From contig JACAEK010000022.1 of assembly GCA_013388895.1 (NCBI GenBank), forward strand, positions 1 to 43,410: a stretch of 43,410 nucleotides of DNA, given 5' to 3'. A program made the position numbers and the translations under genes. The stretch comes from Candidatus Bathyarchaeota archaeon (GTDB lineage: Archaea > Thermoproteota > Bathyarchaeia > Bathyarchaeales > Bathycorpusculaceae). The notes beneath the pieces were generated by a model that ran no database searches, was not told the origin of the DNA, and saw only the letters and a list, made by a program, of their open reading frames with translations. This document shows positions 16,454-25,191 of the stretch, piece after piece; positions within the stretch are counted from its first letter, which is position 1; every line of letters begins with the position of its first letter.

Positions 16454-18385
16454 TTAGGGAACGCATTGGGTTCCAAAGTTCATGCCCAGTAAGACTACGT
16501 CTTTCGCGTTTATCCATCCGTCCATATTCAAGTCAGCATTTGGGTTCCAGTTTGGTTCGCCTGGGTGTGTGCCGAAGGCATTTCCCATGATTATGGCGTC
16601 TAAGGCGTTTACGTAACCGTCACCATTAATGTCGCCCATCAGTTTCACGTGTATGTCACCGTCTACTAGCACGTTGTTTGCGGTGTCAACTTCGTAGGGT
16701 ACTTCGCTCGCCTCAGCACTTAACGTGTAATTATGGCAGGGTTCTTGCCACGCTTCATTTATGCTAAGAAGGAAAGTCAAAGTGGTTGTCGCGTTTGGTG
16801 CTAGCCCCGTGACTTCCTGCTCACCCATTTCGTGGCCGTCCATGAAGAGTGTTACGTTGAAGGTTTCGCTTATATCGCCTAAGTTCTCTGCTGTGACGTT
16901 TACTTCTATAGTCCATGATCTGTAAACTTCATAGAATTCTGGCGTGATGTCAATTATCGCGACATCTCGAATTAGAATGCTTACGAATCCGTCTTCAGCC
17001 TCATGTGTTATTTGACCGCCCAAAGAGTCAGAGAGTGAAGTGTCAGTGAGATCAAGCACCGTTGCTCCGAAAGACTGAACTTGGAAGAATATTGTGACTA
17101 AAGTTACTGGGTCTGTGGTCGTTAAGGATTCTGCCGGCGGGTAATATTGAACTTTTACCCACATTTTGCCAGCCGTGTCGTTCAAGGCAAATTCCACTTC
17201 GAACGACGTTTCATTTTCAAATGGATAGAATATCACGCCAAGACCATTGAGTACATCAGTGTCATATAGTAGAGTGAATTCGAAGTCGTAGAGGTCTGTG
17301 ACGTTAGCCACATTAATGTTTATCGAGAATTCTGCAGGAGGAACCATCGTTGGGTCTATTATTTCCGGCGGATCAACGTAGAGTTTCGGCATTAGTACGT
17401 TGTTGAAGTAGCCGTCTTGTGTTATGTGAACAAGTTCTACTCCTTCGGCATCATAGAGATGCGTGTCATATAGATGAAGCGGTGAGTCACCTATGTCCAA
17501 CACGTGGAATGTCAATTCAACTAATGTTCCGTCACCGCTCGCCACGACTCCGGCTGACGTCAAATTCACAGAAGCATAGATGTTACCTAAAATGTTATCA
17601 ATTGTGAACATAAACATTGTTGTTCCAAAAGATTGCAGTAAATCTCCTTCTTCAGCAAGCGTACATTCTATGACAGATGCATTGTAGCTCAATTGGAGAG
17701 TGAAGCCGTGAAGATATGACGCGTCAAGTGCAGTGATGTTTACGTGAAACTCTGTGCTGGGAACCAGCGAGGGATTTGCAATAGACGGAGGCGTTACTTT
17801 AACTGTTATCTCTTCTACAGGCGGTCTTGGACTGATAAATTGGTATAATCCATGACTGAAAATGTGAGGCAACTCATTTCCTTGGTCATCAAGTAGGCAA
17901 TAAACGTAGCCAGCTGCTGGCTCTAAAGTTAAATCCGTTGAAAGCGTTCCTCCATCTGGCGGGGCTTGAGTGATAGTGAAGGTAAGGTTGACTAGCCAAA
18001 ATGTCCCAGTTTTTGGAGTAGAGGGGGCTCTTGCAGTCAAGCTTTGATGATATGTTCCAGCAACGTTATCTATTGACGGTGAAACCCAAGGGCCTAGAAA
18101 GGCAGGCCAAACGCCGAAGTTTATTGTTTCTGTCGTGCAGTTAATCATGCCAGGTGTCCACGTTAAGAAGAATTCCCAACCGTAGAAGTCTGCAACGTTT
18201 TCGACGATTATGCTTATTTTGAAGGTGGTTCCAACCGAAGTAGTATTAGTGTAAAAAATGTGTTCTGGAGGTTCGACTTTGAGGTTTGTTGCTTGCGAAA
18301 AAGCAGGCATTATAGGTAAGACAGCGAGTAGCATTGTTGTGATTAGCATGATCATTGCAAAAGTTATAGATTTCTTATTGTACAT
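16454..18385 (-). CDS. Three-cohesin protein with C-terminal dockerin (adaptor-scaffoldin-like)
   Basis: A 643-residue secreted protein without an anchor. Signal peptide (1-31); cohesin-like domain 1 (about 36-185, with FYGWEFFLTWTPGM); cohesin-like domain 2 (about 193-330); cohesin-like domain 3 (about 336-470); a CARDB-like beta-sandwich (about 475-582, AIIDITPEFYEVYRSW); and a type I dockerin (about 583-640) with two calcium loops, DINGDGYVNALD and DLNMDGWINAKD. Having both cohesins and a dockerin, it could bridge an anchor cohesin and dockerin clients. GGAGAAGGGAGAAAA precedes the ATG at 18385. It is the only protein in the window with both partners. Confidence 0.87.
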   Translation of the reverse strand: MYNKKSITFAMIMLITTMLLAVLPIMPAFSQATNLKVEPPEHIFYTNTTSVGTTFKISIIVENVADFYGWEFFLTWTPGMINCTTETINFGVWPAFLGPWVSPSIDNVAGTYHQSLTARAPSTPKTGTFWLVNLTFTITQAPPDGGTLSTDLTLEPAAGYVYCLLDDQGNELPHIFSHGLYQFISPRPPVEEITVKVTPPSIANPSLVPSTEFHVNITALDASYLHGFTLQLSYNASVIECTLAEEGDLLQSFGTTMFMFTIDNILGNIYASVNLTSAGVVASGDGTLVELTFHVLDIGDSPLHLYDTHLYDAEGVELVHITQDGYFNNVLMPKLYVDPPEIIDPTMVPPAEFSININVANVTDLYDFEFTLLYDTDVLNGLGVIFYPFENETSFEVEFALNDTAGKMWVKVQYYPPAESLTTTDPVTLVTIFFQVQSFGATVLDLTDTSLSDSLGGQITHEAEDGFVSILIRDVAIIDITPEFYEVYRSWTIEVNVTAENLGDISETFNVTLFMDGHEMGEQEVTGLAPNATTTLTFLLSINEAWQEPCHNYTLSAEASEVPYEVDTANNVLVDGDIHVKLMGDINGDGYVNALDAIIMGNAFGTHPGEPNWNPNADLNMDGWINAKDVVLLGMNFGTQCVP

Positions 18386-18389
18386 TTTT

Positions 18390-18400
18390 CTCCCTTCTCC
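18390..18400 (-). promoter_or_regulatory. Shared leader element before surface gene (copy 2)
   Basis: Minus-strand GGAGAAGGGAG ends four bases before the ATG at 18385. TTAAATCG lies just upstream of it, a stretch also seen upstream of copy 3, and a TATA-like CTATAATATAG lies near 18410-18420. Confidence 0.5.
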
Positions 18401-18586
18401 GATTTAAGATTACTATATTATAGATTCTAAGGATATTTTAACATTTCTCCATGTGAGATAGGCTTTGCCTGCTTTTGGGTCATATTAAAGAAACAGGTTG
18501 ACTGGTGTTAAAGCTTTCTTTTACATTATGTTCTTGCTAGTGTCTACTCTAATGGATGGTCATGACATAAAAAGAAGGTAGATAAA

Positions 18587-20167
18587 TCAGTAGGATTCTC
18601 CGAAATGTGCGCCTAGTATTATTGCGTCTTTTGCGTTTACGAAGCCGTCTCCGCCTTCAACATCTATGTCTGCTGCAGGGTTATATTCGGGATCGCCTAT
18701 CTCTGAGCCGAATGCGGCGCCCAGGACTATTGCGTCTTTTGCGTTTACGAAGCCGTCTTGGTTTATGTCCCATCTTGGGTATTGCAGTTCAGTAGCCGTT
18801 ACAGTTTGGGTTGTGCTGTTTTGTAGGGATTCGCTGTCAGTTACTGTTAGTGTGACTGAATAGTTTCCAGCCGCTACGTAAGAATGCGATATGGTTGGGG
18901 TTGAAACTGTAGTGATGTTGCCGTCTCCAAAGCTCCATTCGTACTCAACGATTTCTGTCTCTCCTGTTCCGTTCCAGCCAGGCAACGTCGAGGATGCGTC
19001 AAAAGTTATTCTCAAGTTGCCTGAAGGATACCAAATGAAATCTGCTGTTGGACCAGTAGGTGGTTGAACTTCTACTTGTTTAGCGGTTGTGCACCATAAG
19101 CCATCGGTGTCTGTAACATTTAAGGTTACAACGTATGTTATGCTTTGATTGAATTTGTGTGATATGGTTGGACTTGTGCGTGTGGTTTTGTTGCCATCTC
19201 CGAAGTCCCATTGGTATAGGACTATCTCGTCGGCATATCCTTCGGCTGATGATCCGCTTGCGTCGAAATTGACTGTTTGGTTAACGTATGGCTTTGCTGG
19301 TGTGAAGGTAAAGGATGCTTGTGGAGGGACTTCATCATATTGCACATCAAAAGTCGTGCTGCTAGTTGTGAAAGCTACGCCTATGCTTCCAGTTGCTTCT
19401 ACCATGTATGTTCCTGTTCTTGATTCAGGTGAAAGCTTGAAACTTGAGTTATACGAACCGGGTATAGACGGGTTATAGAGGTTTGGACCATCAGTAACTG
19501 TTGTGCCTGGTCCGCGTGTTATGTTGAATGTGTTTGACTTTTCGAAGCAGTATGGAATTCCTTCAGTTATTGGATCTGTGCTGAAAACGCTTGCTACAAC
19601 GGTTGCTCCTCCAATGTATGCCCATGCGGGAATCAGTATTGGCAAGGAAACTTCTGTTTCTAAACCTGCACCTAAAGTCCAGCCCATTGAGTTAAAGCCT
19701 ATTGGAATCAGATTTCCATCGTAAATGGTGGCGGATACTAAGACTGATTTTTCGAACGTATCATAGTTTTTGAAGGCTACTTTCATGACACCTACTGTTC
19801 CGGCCTTGATTCTTGTGGTGGGAGTGGAAGGATTAGAGGCGTTGTATGGAGTAACTCTAAGAATGTCGACCAAGGGACTGAAGGAAAAGTTTCCAGTGGG
19901 CACTGTTCTAAACGAAATTGGACTATCGATCGAGTTGTAGACTCGTATGGCTATTAGTCCATTATCTGCTGGTACTCCATCTACTTCAAGGGTTCCATAG
20001 ATGTTGACTTCTTCTCTGAGAGTAAAAAGCTGTCTGTTAACGTCCACAGAAAGAGTTAGAGTCAATTCTGCTGATGGGTTAAAGTTTGCTGCAAAGCTTG
20101 GATAAGCAAGAATTGGAGATACCAATAAGGCGACAAGTAAGATAACCATAATACATTTGCCTAGCAT
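18587..20167 (-). CDS. Secreted PKD-domain protein with C-terminal dockerin
   Basis: A 526-residue exported protein from the ATG at 20167. Signal peptide (1-26); beta-rich region (about 27-270); two PKD domains (about 280-370 and 375-460) with the classic YQWDFGDGN and YEWSFGDGN cores; and a dockerin (about 465-526). The first calcium loop is regular (DINQDGFVNAKD); the second has an insertion (DIDVEGGDGFVNAKD). The frame is open further upstream to 20239, but a TATA-like box at 20211-20219 and GGGAGAAGGGAA right before 20167 fix the start. Predicted client of a surface cohesin. The N-terminal region resembles no enzyme I know. Confidence 0.87.
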   Translation of the reverse strand: MLGKCIMVILLVALLVSPILAYPSFAANFNPSAELTLTLSVDVNRQLFTLREEVNIYGTLEVDGVPADNGLIAIRVYNSIDSPISFRTVPTGNFSFSPLVDILRVTPYNASNPSTPTTRIKAGTVGVMKVAFKNYDTFEKSVLVSATIYDGNLIPIGFNSMGWTLGAGLETEVSLPILIPAWAYIGGATVVASVFSTDPITEGIPYCFEKSNTFNITRGPGTTVTDGPNLYNPSIPGSYNSSFKLSPESRTGTYMVEATGSIGVAFTTSSTTFDVQYDEVPPQASFTFTPAKPYVNQTVNFDASGSSAEGYADEIVLYQWDFGDGNKTTRTSPTISHKFNQSITYVVTLNVTDTDGLWCTTAKQVEVQPPTGPTADFIWYPSGNLRITFDASSTLPGWNGTGETEIVEYEWSFGDGNITTVSTPTISHSYVAAGNYSVTLTVTDSESLQNSTTQTVTATELQYPRWDINQDGFVNAKDAIVLGAAFGSEIGDPEYNPAADIDVEGGDGFVNAKDAIILGAHFGESY

Positions 20168-20168
20168 T

Positions 20169-20180
20169 TCCCTTCTCCCT
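20169..20180 (-). promoter_or_regulatory. Shared leader element before surface gene (copy 3)
   Basis: Minus-strand AGGGAGAAGGGA ends one base before the ATG at 20167. It settles the start of the PKD-dockerin gene. Confidence 0.5.
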
Positions 20181-20210
20181 CTATTCCGATTTAAAATACT
20201 CTTTTCCAAA

Positions 20211-20219
20211 CTTATATAC
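20211..20219 (-). promoter_or_regulatory. TATA-like box of the PKD-dockerin gene
   Basis: Minus-strand GTATATAAG about 45 bases before the ATG at 20167, giving a 5' leader of about 20 bases that would begin close to the purine-rich leader element. Confidence 0.5.
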
Positions 20220-20265
20220 ATTGTGGAATATTCTTCCACTCACTTCTAAATCTATTATTGCATGA

Positions 20266-20276
20266 CAAAAAAGGGG
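20266..20276 (-). terminator. T-tract terminator after the two-cohesin gene
   Basis: On the minus strand CCCC followed by TTTTTT lies about 25 bases after the stop at 20301. Archaeal transcription ends at such T runs without a hairpin. Confidence 0.4.
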
Positions 20277-20300
20277 GGAAGGTTAGTATTGGCTGGGCGT

Positions 20301-22109
20301 TTATGCCCAAGTAGCCAATATGTTGACTTCTGTAGTTATCTCTGGACAAAGTGCAGTTCCGAGGTCAAACGGGAAGTTAGTCAAAGCGCTTACGTGGATT
20401 ATGGCTGTTCCTGCGGCAACGCTCTTGTCAACATGTATAGTGAAGTCTGCATCATATTCTTCTGGTGTGCAGAAGACTGCTCCTCCGATTGTTACGTTGG
20501 CATAGACTGTTCCGGTGATCACTGGATAGTTGAGTTCGTCGTGTAGGGTTACGGCGATGATGACCCAATATTCTTGTTGGGCGTGGCTTGTGAATTCTAC
20601 TATGATGTTCATGTATGCGCAGTGGCCGTATTCTGGGAATTCAGTTGTTACTTTTGTAAAGTGCACTAAGTAGTCATAGTGGAACTGTAGTGTGTCGTTA
20701 ACCACTATGCAGGCGATGTCGACTGTGGCTACGACTGTCCATACGCCGAATAAGTCTTCTGGGTTCTCACATGGCCAGTTCATTCTGAAGCTGACATGTG
20801 CAACACCAGTTTCGTTGGTTACGCCTGTCAATATTGTCATGATCGTGCCGTCAGGGGCGCGTACTTCGAAGGATACTGGCTTTTGCTGTACTGGCCATTC
20901 GTTGTATGTGACTAGTGCGAAGAGGTGTACCTCTTTCTGTGGCCAGAACATGTCACTTGGTTGAGCTGGTCCTTGACCGCCGAATGGATCTGGATATTGC
21001 GTGTAGACGTCAATTACTCTGCCGATGACGTAGCCAGCTAGCTCGTAGTAGCCGTCTACTTCAGGGTCATATGGAATTTCGTCAGCTAGGAAGTTGACGA
21101 AGTATGAACCCATGCCGTTCTCAACGTCTACTTGGAGGTCTAGGTCGCTCCAAACTATGTCTGGGAATTGGTGTTGTAGAGTGGCATTGAATTCAATTGT
21201 GCATATGAGTCCGTCTCCAAAGGCTGCAGCTCCAGGACCTAGCATTGCATAAGCTACTCGCAATTTGCCTTCTGTCGGGAAGTCTTCAAAGAAGAAGAAT
21301 TCGGCAACGCAGAATGGCTCAAAGAATGTTCCTTCGGTTACTGAGAGAATGTCCAAGACTGAGGTGTTGTAGAACAGCAGGAATTCAATTCCTGACAGAC
21401 GCCATCCTGGATCAACGTCTCGAACGTTTATGTCGACGCTGAATGTGAATGGTGTCTTGTATATGTTCTTTCCAGCGAATATGTTGTCCTCCGGGTCCAC
21501 TTCTAAGTATGCGTACTCTGTTGGTGGTGCCCAGTGGTAGTAGTAGTTGCCGTGAATGTAGTCGTGTGGAATTTCGTTGCTTCCTGAGTCTAGCAAACAG
21601 TATGCAACGAAGCCTGCTGCTTTTTGCAGATGAAGTTCAGTGTGTAGCACTTCTCCGTATCCTGGCTCTTGTATAATCACAAATGTGAGGTTTGCCAGCC
21701 AGAAGGTTCCGTCTTTGGGCGTACCAGGAGCTTTTCCTGTAAGGCTTTGGTGGTATGTTCCAGCAACATTATCTATAGATGGGGAAACCCATGGTCCTAG
21801 GAAGTTGCCTGCACCCCAAATGTTGAAGTTCAACTCTTCGAGTGTGCAGTTGATCATACCTGGTGTCCATGTTAGGACGAATTCCCAACCGAAGAGTCCA
21901 ACGACATCTTCAGCCCTTACGCTTATTTCGAATGTGTCGCCTGGATGGTCTACGTCACTCCACTTGTGAATATCAGTGCCTAAAAGATCATCAATTGGTC
22001 TAGCGGCCAGTTTCGTATCGAAGGCAGATGCTGATTTCATTGGAATTGCTGCCATGAAGCTAAGCAATAGTACTGCCAGAGTCAATATTGAGAAAGTTTT
22101 CATTTTCAT
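20301..22109 (-). CDS. Two-cohesin secreted protein with C-terminal Ig-like domains
   Basis: A 602-residue exported protein: signal peptide (1-29); cohesin-like domain 1 (about 35-195, LFGWEFVLTWTPGM...DNVAGTYHQSLTGKAPGTP, very close to the first cohesin of the 643-residue protein); cohesin-like domain 2 (about 200-360, with GWRLSGIEFLLFYNTSVLDIL and GDGLICTIEF); and about 240 residues of beta-sandwich domains (PQKEVHLFALVTYNEWPVQQKPVSFEV) of the invasin/MG2 kind. No membrane anchor or dockerin is present, so how it is held at the surface is unclear. Start at 22109, with GGAGAAGGGAGAAAA upstream. Confidence 0.82.
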   Translation of the reverse strand: MKMKTFSILTLAVLLLSFMAAIPMKSASAFDTKLAARPIDDLLGTDIHKWSDVDHPGDTFEISVRAEDVVGLFGWEFVLTWTPGMINCTLEELNFNIWGAGNFLGPWVSPSIDNVAGTYHQSLTGKAPGTPKDGTFWLANLTFVIIQEPGYGEVLHTELHLQKAAGFVAYCLLDSGSNEIPHDYIHGNYYYHWAPPTEYAYLEVDPEDNIFAGKNIYKTPFTFSVDINVRDVDPGWRLSGIEFLLFYNTSVLDILSVTEGTFFEPFCVAEFFFFEDFPTEGKLRVAYAMLGPGAAAFGDGLICTIEFNATLQHQFPDIVWSDLDLQVDVENGMGSYFVNFLADEIPYDPEVDGYYELAGYVIGRVIDVYTQYPDPFGGQGPAQPSDMFWPQKEVHLFALVTYNEWPVQQKPVSFEVRAPDGTIMTILTGVTNETGVAHVSFRMNWPCENPEDLFGVWTVVATVDIACIVVNDTLQFHYDYLVHFTKVTTEFPEYGHCAYMNIIVEFTSHAQQEYWVIIAVTLHDELNYPVITGTVYANVTIGGAVFCTPEEYDADFTIHVDKSVAAGTAIIHVSALTNFPFDLGTALCPEITTEVNILATWA

Positions 22110-22119
22110 GCTCTCTTTT

Positions 22120-22130
22120 CTCCCTTCTCC
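22120..22130 (-). promoter_or_regulatory. Shared leader element before surface gene (copy 4)
   Basis: Minus-strand GGAGAAGGGAG followed by AAAAGAGAGC and then the ATG at 22109. The first 15 bases (GGAGAAGGGAGAAAA) are identical to those before the 643-residue cohesin gene. Confidence 0.5.
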
Positions 22131-22280
22131 TTATTAGCGTAGGAAATTATGTGAAGTTGTCAATTTAAATGTTCCGGAATTATCTTCTATTCGAAGGTTA
22201 CAAGGCTATCAAACGCGTAGTAAGAAAGAACACCATGGTTTTCACCGAAAAGTCAACTCTCACCGCCTATGGAGACGCTG

Positions 22281-23690
22281 TCATCCTTCATTCCTCATGA
22301 AACGCACTCTACCTAATAGAACATGTATTGCAGAGAATATTGCAAATGCAAACAATAAAAAGTAAAACAGAGGGAACTCGGGAATAACAATAATTCCCAC
22401 CACGGAATAATCATAGCCGAAGTAGATAATACTCATCGTTCCATTATCGAATATTATACTGTAATCAACTGAATTTCCATTAACAGTAACATTGTAGGGA
22501 GGAGACACCACATCATGCGGAATCGCCAGCCTACAGAAACCATCAGTCTGATTCGCAATTAATGAAGAGGCAAATATCCTAATCGAACCATCAGATTCAA
22601 AATACTGAAAATCTTCAATTATCGAGTTCGAAACCACATATACACCACAGCCTAAAGAAACATTGAAACTATAGAATACTCCCCGAAATGGGTATTCATC
22701 AACATTATTCACATCAACAAAGTAAGGTGCATCGCTTACTCCGTCGCTTCCAGTCACATTCTGATTCACACCACCATACTCATCAGTTAAGTCATGGTCG
22801 CTCCAGAAATTTCCTCCAAAAGGATAGCCATTATCCCAAGTGTTTTCAAGTGAAGGATAAATGTAAGCTTGGATTGTATTGTTGACAAAGTTATTGTTGC
22901 AGATAGTATTGTTTGGAGAATAGCGCAGCTGAATGCCATGATAGTTGTTCATCGTCACCGTGTTTCTTCGAATGTCGTTGCCGTTAGAGAAATAAAGACC
23001 GATTCCATCATAATTGTTTTCAGTAAAGTTGTTCTCAACTATACTGTTATTGTTAGAGTAACCAAGCCAAACACCATGTCCAATATGACCAGTTGCGACG
23101 TTCCCCACAATAACGTTGCCATCTGAATGATCAATTATCATAGCATCACAATCATTGTCAACTATCCTGTTCTGCATTATAGTGTTGTTATGCGAATGAT
23201 CTAATAGGATGCCTCTCCCCTTATTTTCAGTAAAATTGTTCACAATTACGCTGTTATTGTTGGAGTAACCAAGCCAAACACATCTTCCAATATTATCTGT
23301 TGCAAAATTTCCCACTATGACGTTACGATTAGAATAATAAAGCCAAACGCCAAAATAGAATCTGCTAATTCTCACGTTTTGAATAGTTACGTTGGTTCTT
23401 CCTGTAAGATTAAAGGCTTTAGACTCAAAATCTTCTATTCCAACTAAAGAATAGTCTTGTCCATCAACAACTATGTTATCTCTTTCAATGACAATCGACC
23501 CATTGATGTCTGACACAAATCTGTAGACGTTCCCATCTCTCTGAATGGGAGCGGTAGGAGGATCGATCATGCCATTAGCCCTAATGTAAATTGTCGTGAA
23601 AGCTCCGCTAACTGGGAAGATGTTGAATGAGTACGCAAGCAAAGCCCATGCAAACAGAAGCAAAATGGCAAAAGAAACTAGTTTTTTCAA
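22281..23690 (-). CDS. NosD-like beta-helix surface protein with additional C-terminal domain and anchor
   Basis: A 469-residue exported protein: signal peptide (about 1-30), a right-handed beta-helix (about 50-285) with regularly spaced NNS/NNN turns (SNNNSVIVNNFTENKGRGILL and similar), the closing GGNFWSDHDLTDEYGG...DVNNVDEYPF segment, a beta domain of about 110 residues that recurs in the next two genes, and IVIPEF plus membrane span plus basic tail. The start is a TTG at 23690, with AAGAAGG upstream. Divergent from two more NosD-like genes on the plus strand. Confidence 0.83.
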   Translation of the reverse strand: MKKLVSFAILLLFAWALLAYSFNIFPVSGAFTTIYIRANGMIDPPTAPIQRDGNVYRFVSDINGSIVIERDNIVVDGQDYSLVGIEDFESKAFNLTGRTNVTIQNVRISRFYFGVWLYYSNRNVIVGNFATDNIGRCVWLGYSNNNSVIVNNFTENKGRGILLDHSHNNTIMQNRIVDNDCDAMIIDHSDGNVIVGNVATGHIGHGVWLGYSNNNSIVENNFTENNYDGIGLYFSNGNDIRRNTVTMNNYHGIQLRYSPNNTICNNNFVNNTIQAYIYPSLENTWDNGYPFGGNFWSDHDLTDEYGGVNQNVTGSDGVSDAPYFVDVNNVDEYPFRGVFYSFNVSLGCGVYVVSNSIIEDFQYFESDGSIRIFASSLIANQTDGFCRLAIPHDVVSPPYNVTVNGNSVDYSIIFDNGTMSIIYFGYDYSVVGIIVIPEFPLFYFLLFAFAIFSAIHVLLGRVRFMRNEG

Positions 23691-23844
23691 CTGATGAACC
23701 TTCTTAAGCTATTTACGGTAGCTACTCAGAAACTTAAATGTTGCGCGATGATTTAATCTGAATGCTCGAGAACAGTAACTCATATTTCGAAGAATTTCAT
23801 TCTATAATGTAGAGGAGGGAAGGGTAAACACGATCATATTGAAG

Positions 23845-25191
23845 ATGCATGCTTTTCCATTTTGCTTCATGTTCGCCATCAGTCTCTTGTGCCCCCAACT
23901 GATCCTTCCCGTCAGCAATAGACCTTCAACATGCTTAGGAATTGATTTTCAGAACCAAATAACAGAAAGCGAAAACAACGTGCACAATGTCAATACGAGT
24001 TTATCCTATGCCACCATTCAGCAAGCCGTCGACGCCTCTGAAACCTCAAATGGACACACAATAATGATTGGAAAAGGCACATATTGTGAGAACATTCTTT
24101 TGAACAAATCTCTGAAAATAATAGGAGAAGATAACAGATTAACTGTGATTGATGCCAACTTTTCGGGAAGCCCATTTATCGTATCAGCAGATTATGCGGC
24201 AATCCAAAATTTGACAATAAGAAATAGTGGAAAGTATTATCCAAACAGCGGCATATTTGTGGACGCAGACAATATTTCGGTTTTGGATTCTATAATAACA
24301 AATTGTACTGCCGGAGTTTATTTTTATCATTCAAACAGCAGCAAAGTATACAATACTGAAGTAAAACAGTGCCTTTATGGATTATGGCTTGATCATTCCA
24401 GCCTAAACAACAAAATCGTTGGATGCAATATTTCCTTAAACACTTATTACGGCATATATGCAGGCGTTTTCAGTAATGACAACTTCTTCGCATTCAACAA
24501 CCTAAGTTCAAATCTTTATGGTTTTGGGTTCTCCCACACCTCGAATAACATTGTGTATAACAATAACTTTTTTGAAAACTCTGTACATGCAACTTGCTAT
24601 TCTTCGATAAATAACTGGACATACGGAAAAGAGGGAAACTTCTGGGACAGTCATAGCTTAACTGACAATAACCATGATGGCGTCTGCGATGATCCTTTTT
24701 TCGTAAACGCTGATAATGTGGATGTGTATCCACTTGCCGGTCCAATTTGCAGTTTTCAGGAAAGCGACTTAGGATGTTTTATAACAGTTGTTTCAGATTC
24801 AGAAATTAGGGAGTTTGAGTGTTTATCTTTGAATAGTTCGATTAGGCTTCTGGTTTCAAATTCCTCCCTAAATCAGGCTATTGGATTCTGTCGAGTTTGC
24901 ATCCCTCACAGTTTATTGGACGTTGACAACTTGTCAGTAACTATTGATTGGGGAGAAACGATTGTGCTCTATCAGAACACTTCCTTGTATGATAATGGCA
25001 CTCACAGGTGGATTTACTTTGCTTTTCTCTTCAATGAAGCGAAGACGTCCCACGAAATATTCATAATTCCTGAGATTTCTAGTTTGGCGGTTTACGCTAT
25101 TATTCTTGGATGCGCATCGATAATATTGATATTTGACAGAATTCGAAATTGTGTTTATCAGTTACGTAGATTGTTGAGGGGAAAAGAATGA
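23845..25191 (+). CDS. NosD-like beta-helix surface protein with C-terminal anchor
   Basis: A 448-residue exported protein: signal peptide (about 1-27); pectin-lyase-like start (YATIQQAVDASE...IMIGKGTYCENILLNKSLKIIGE), then beta-helix rungs to about 265, closing segment EGNFWDSHSLTDNNHDGVCDDPFFV...DVYPL, a beta domain of about 110 residues shared with its neighbours (IGFCRVCIPHSLL, TSLYDNGTHRWIYFAF), and IIPE plus membrane span plus arginine-rich tail. The family resemblance to carbohydrate esterases and lyases is structural; no catalytic residues are obvious. The ATG at 23845 is taken as start; a TTG six bases earlier is closer to the purine-rich GGAGGGAAGGG. Its stop overlaps the next start by 4 bases. 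Confidence 0.82.
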   Translation: MHAFPFCFMFAISLLCPQLILPVSNRPSTCLGIDFQNQITESENNVHNVNTSLSYATIQQAVDASETSNGHTIMIGKGTYCENILLNKSLKIIGEDNRLTVIDANFSGSPFIVSADYAAIQNLTIRNSGKYYPNSGIFVDADNISVLDSIITNCTAGVYFYHSNSSKVYNTEVKQCLYGLWLDHSSLNNKIVGCNISLNTYYGIYAGVFSNDNFFAFNNLSSNLYGFGFSHTSNNIVYNNNFFENSVHATCYSSINNWTYGKEGNFWDSHSLTDNNHDGVCDDPFFVNADNVDVYPLAGPICSFQESDLGCFITVVSDSEIREFECLSLNSSIRLLVSNSSLNQAIGFCRVCIPHSLLDVDNLSVTIDWGETIVLYQNTSLYDNGTHRWIYFAFLFNEAKTSHEIFIIPEISSLAVYAIILGCASIILIFDRIRNCVYQLRRLLRGKE

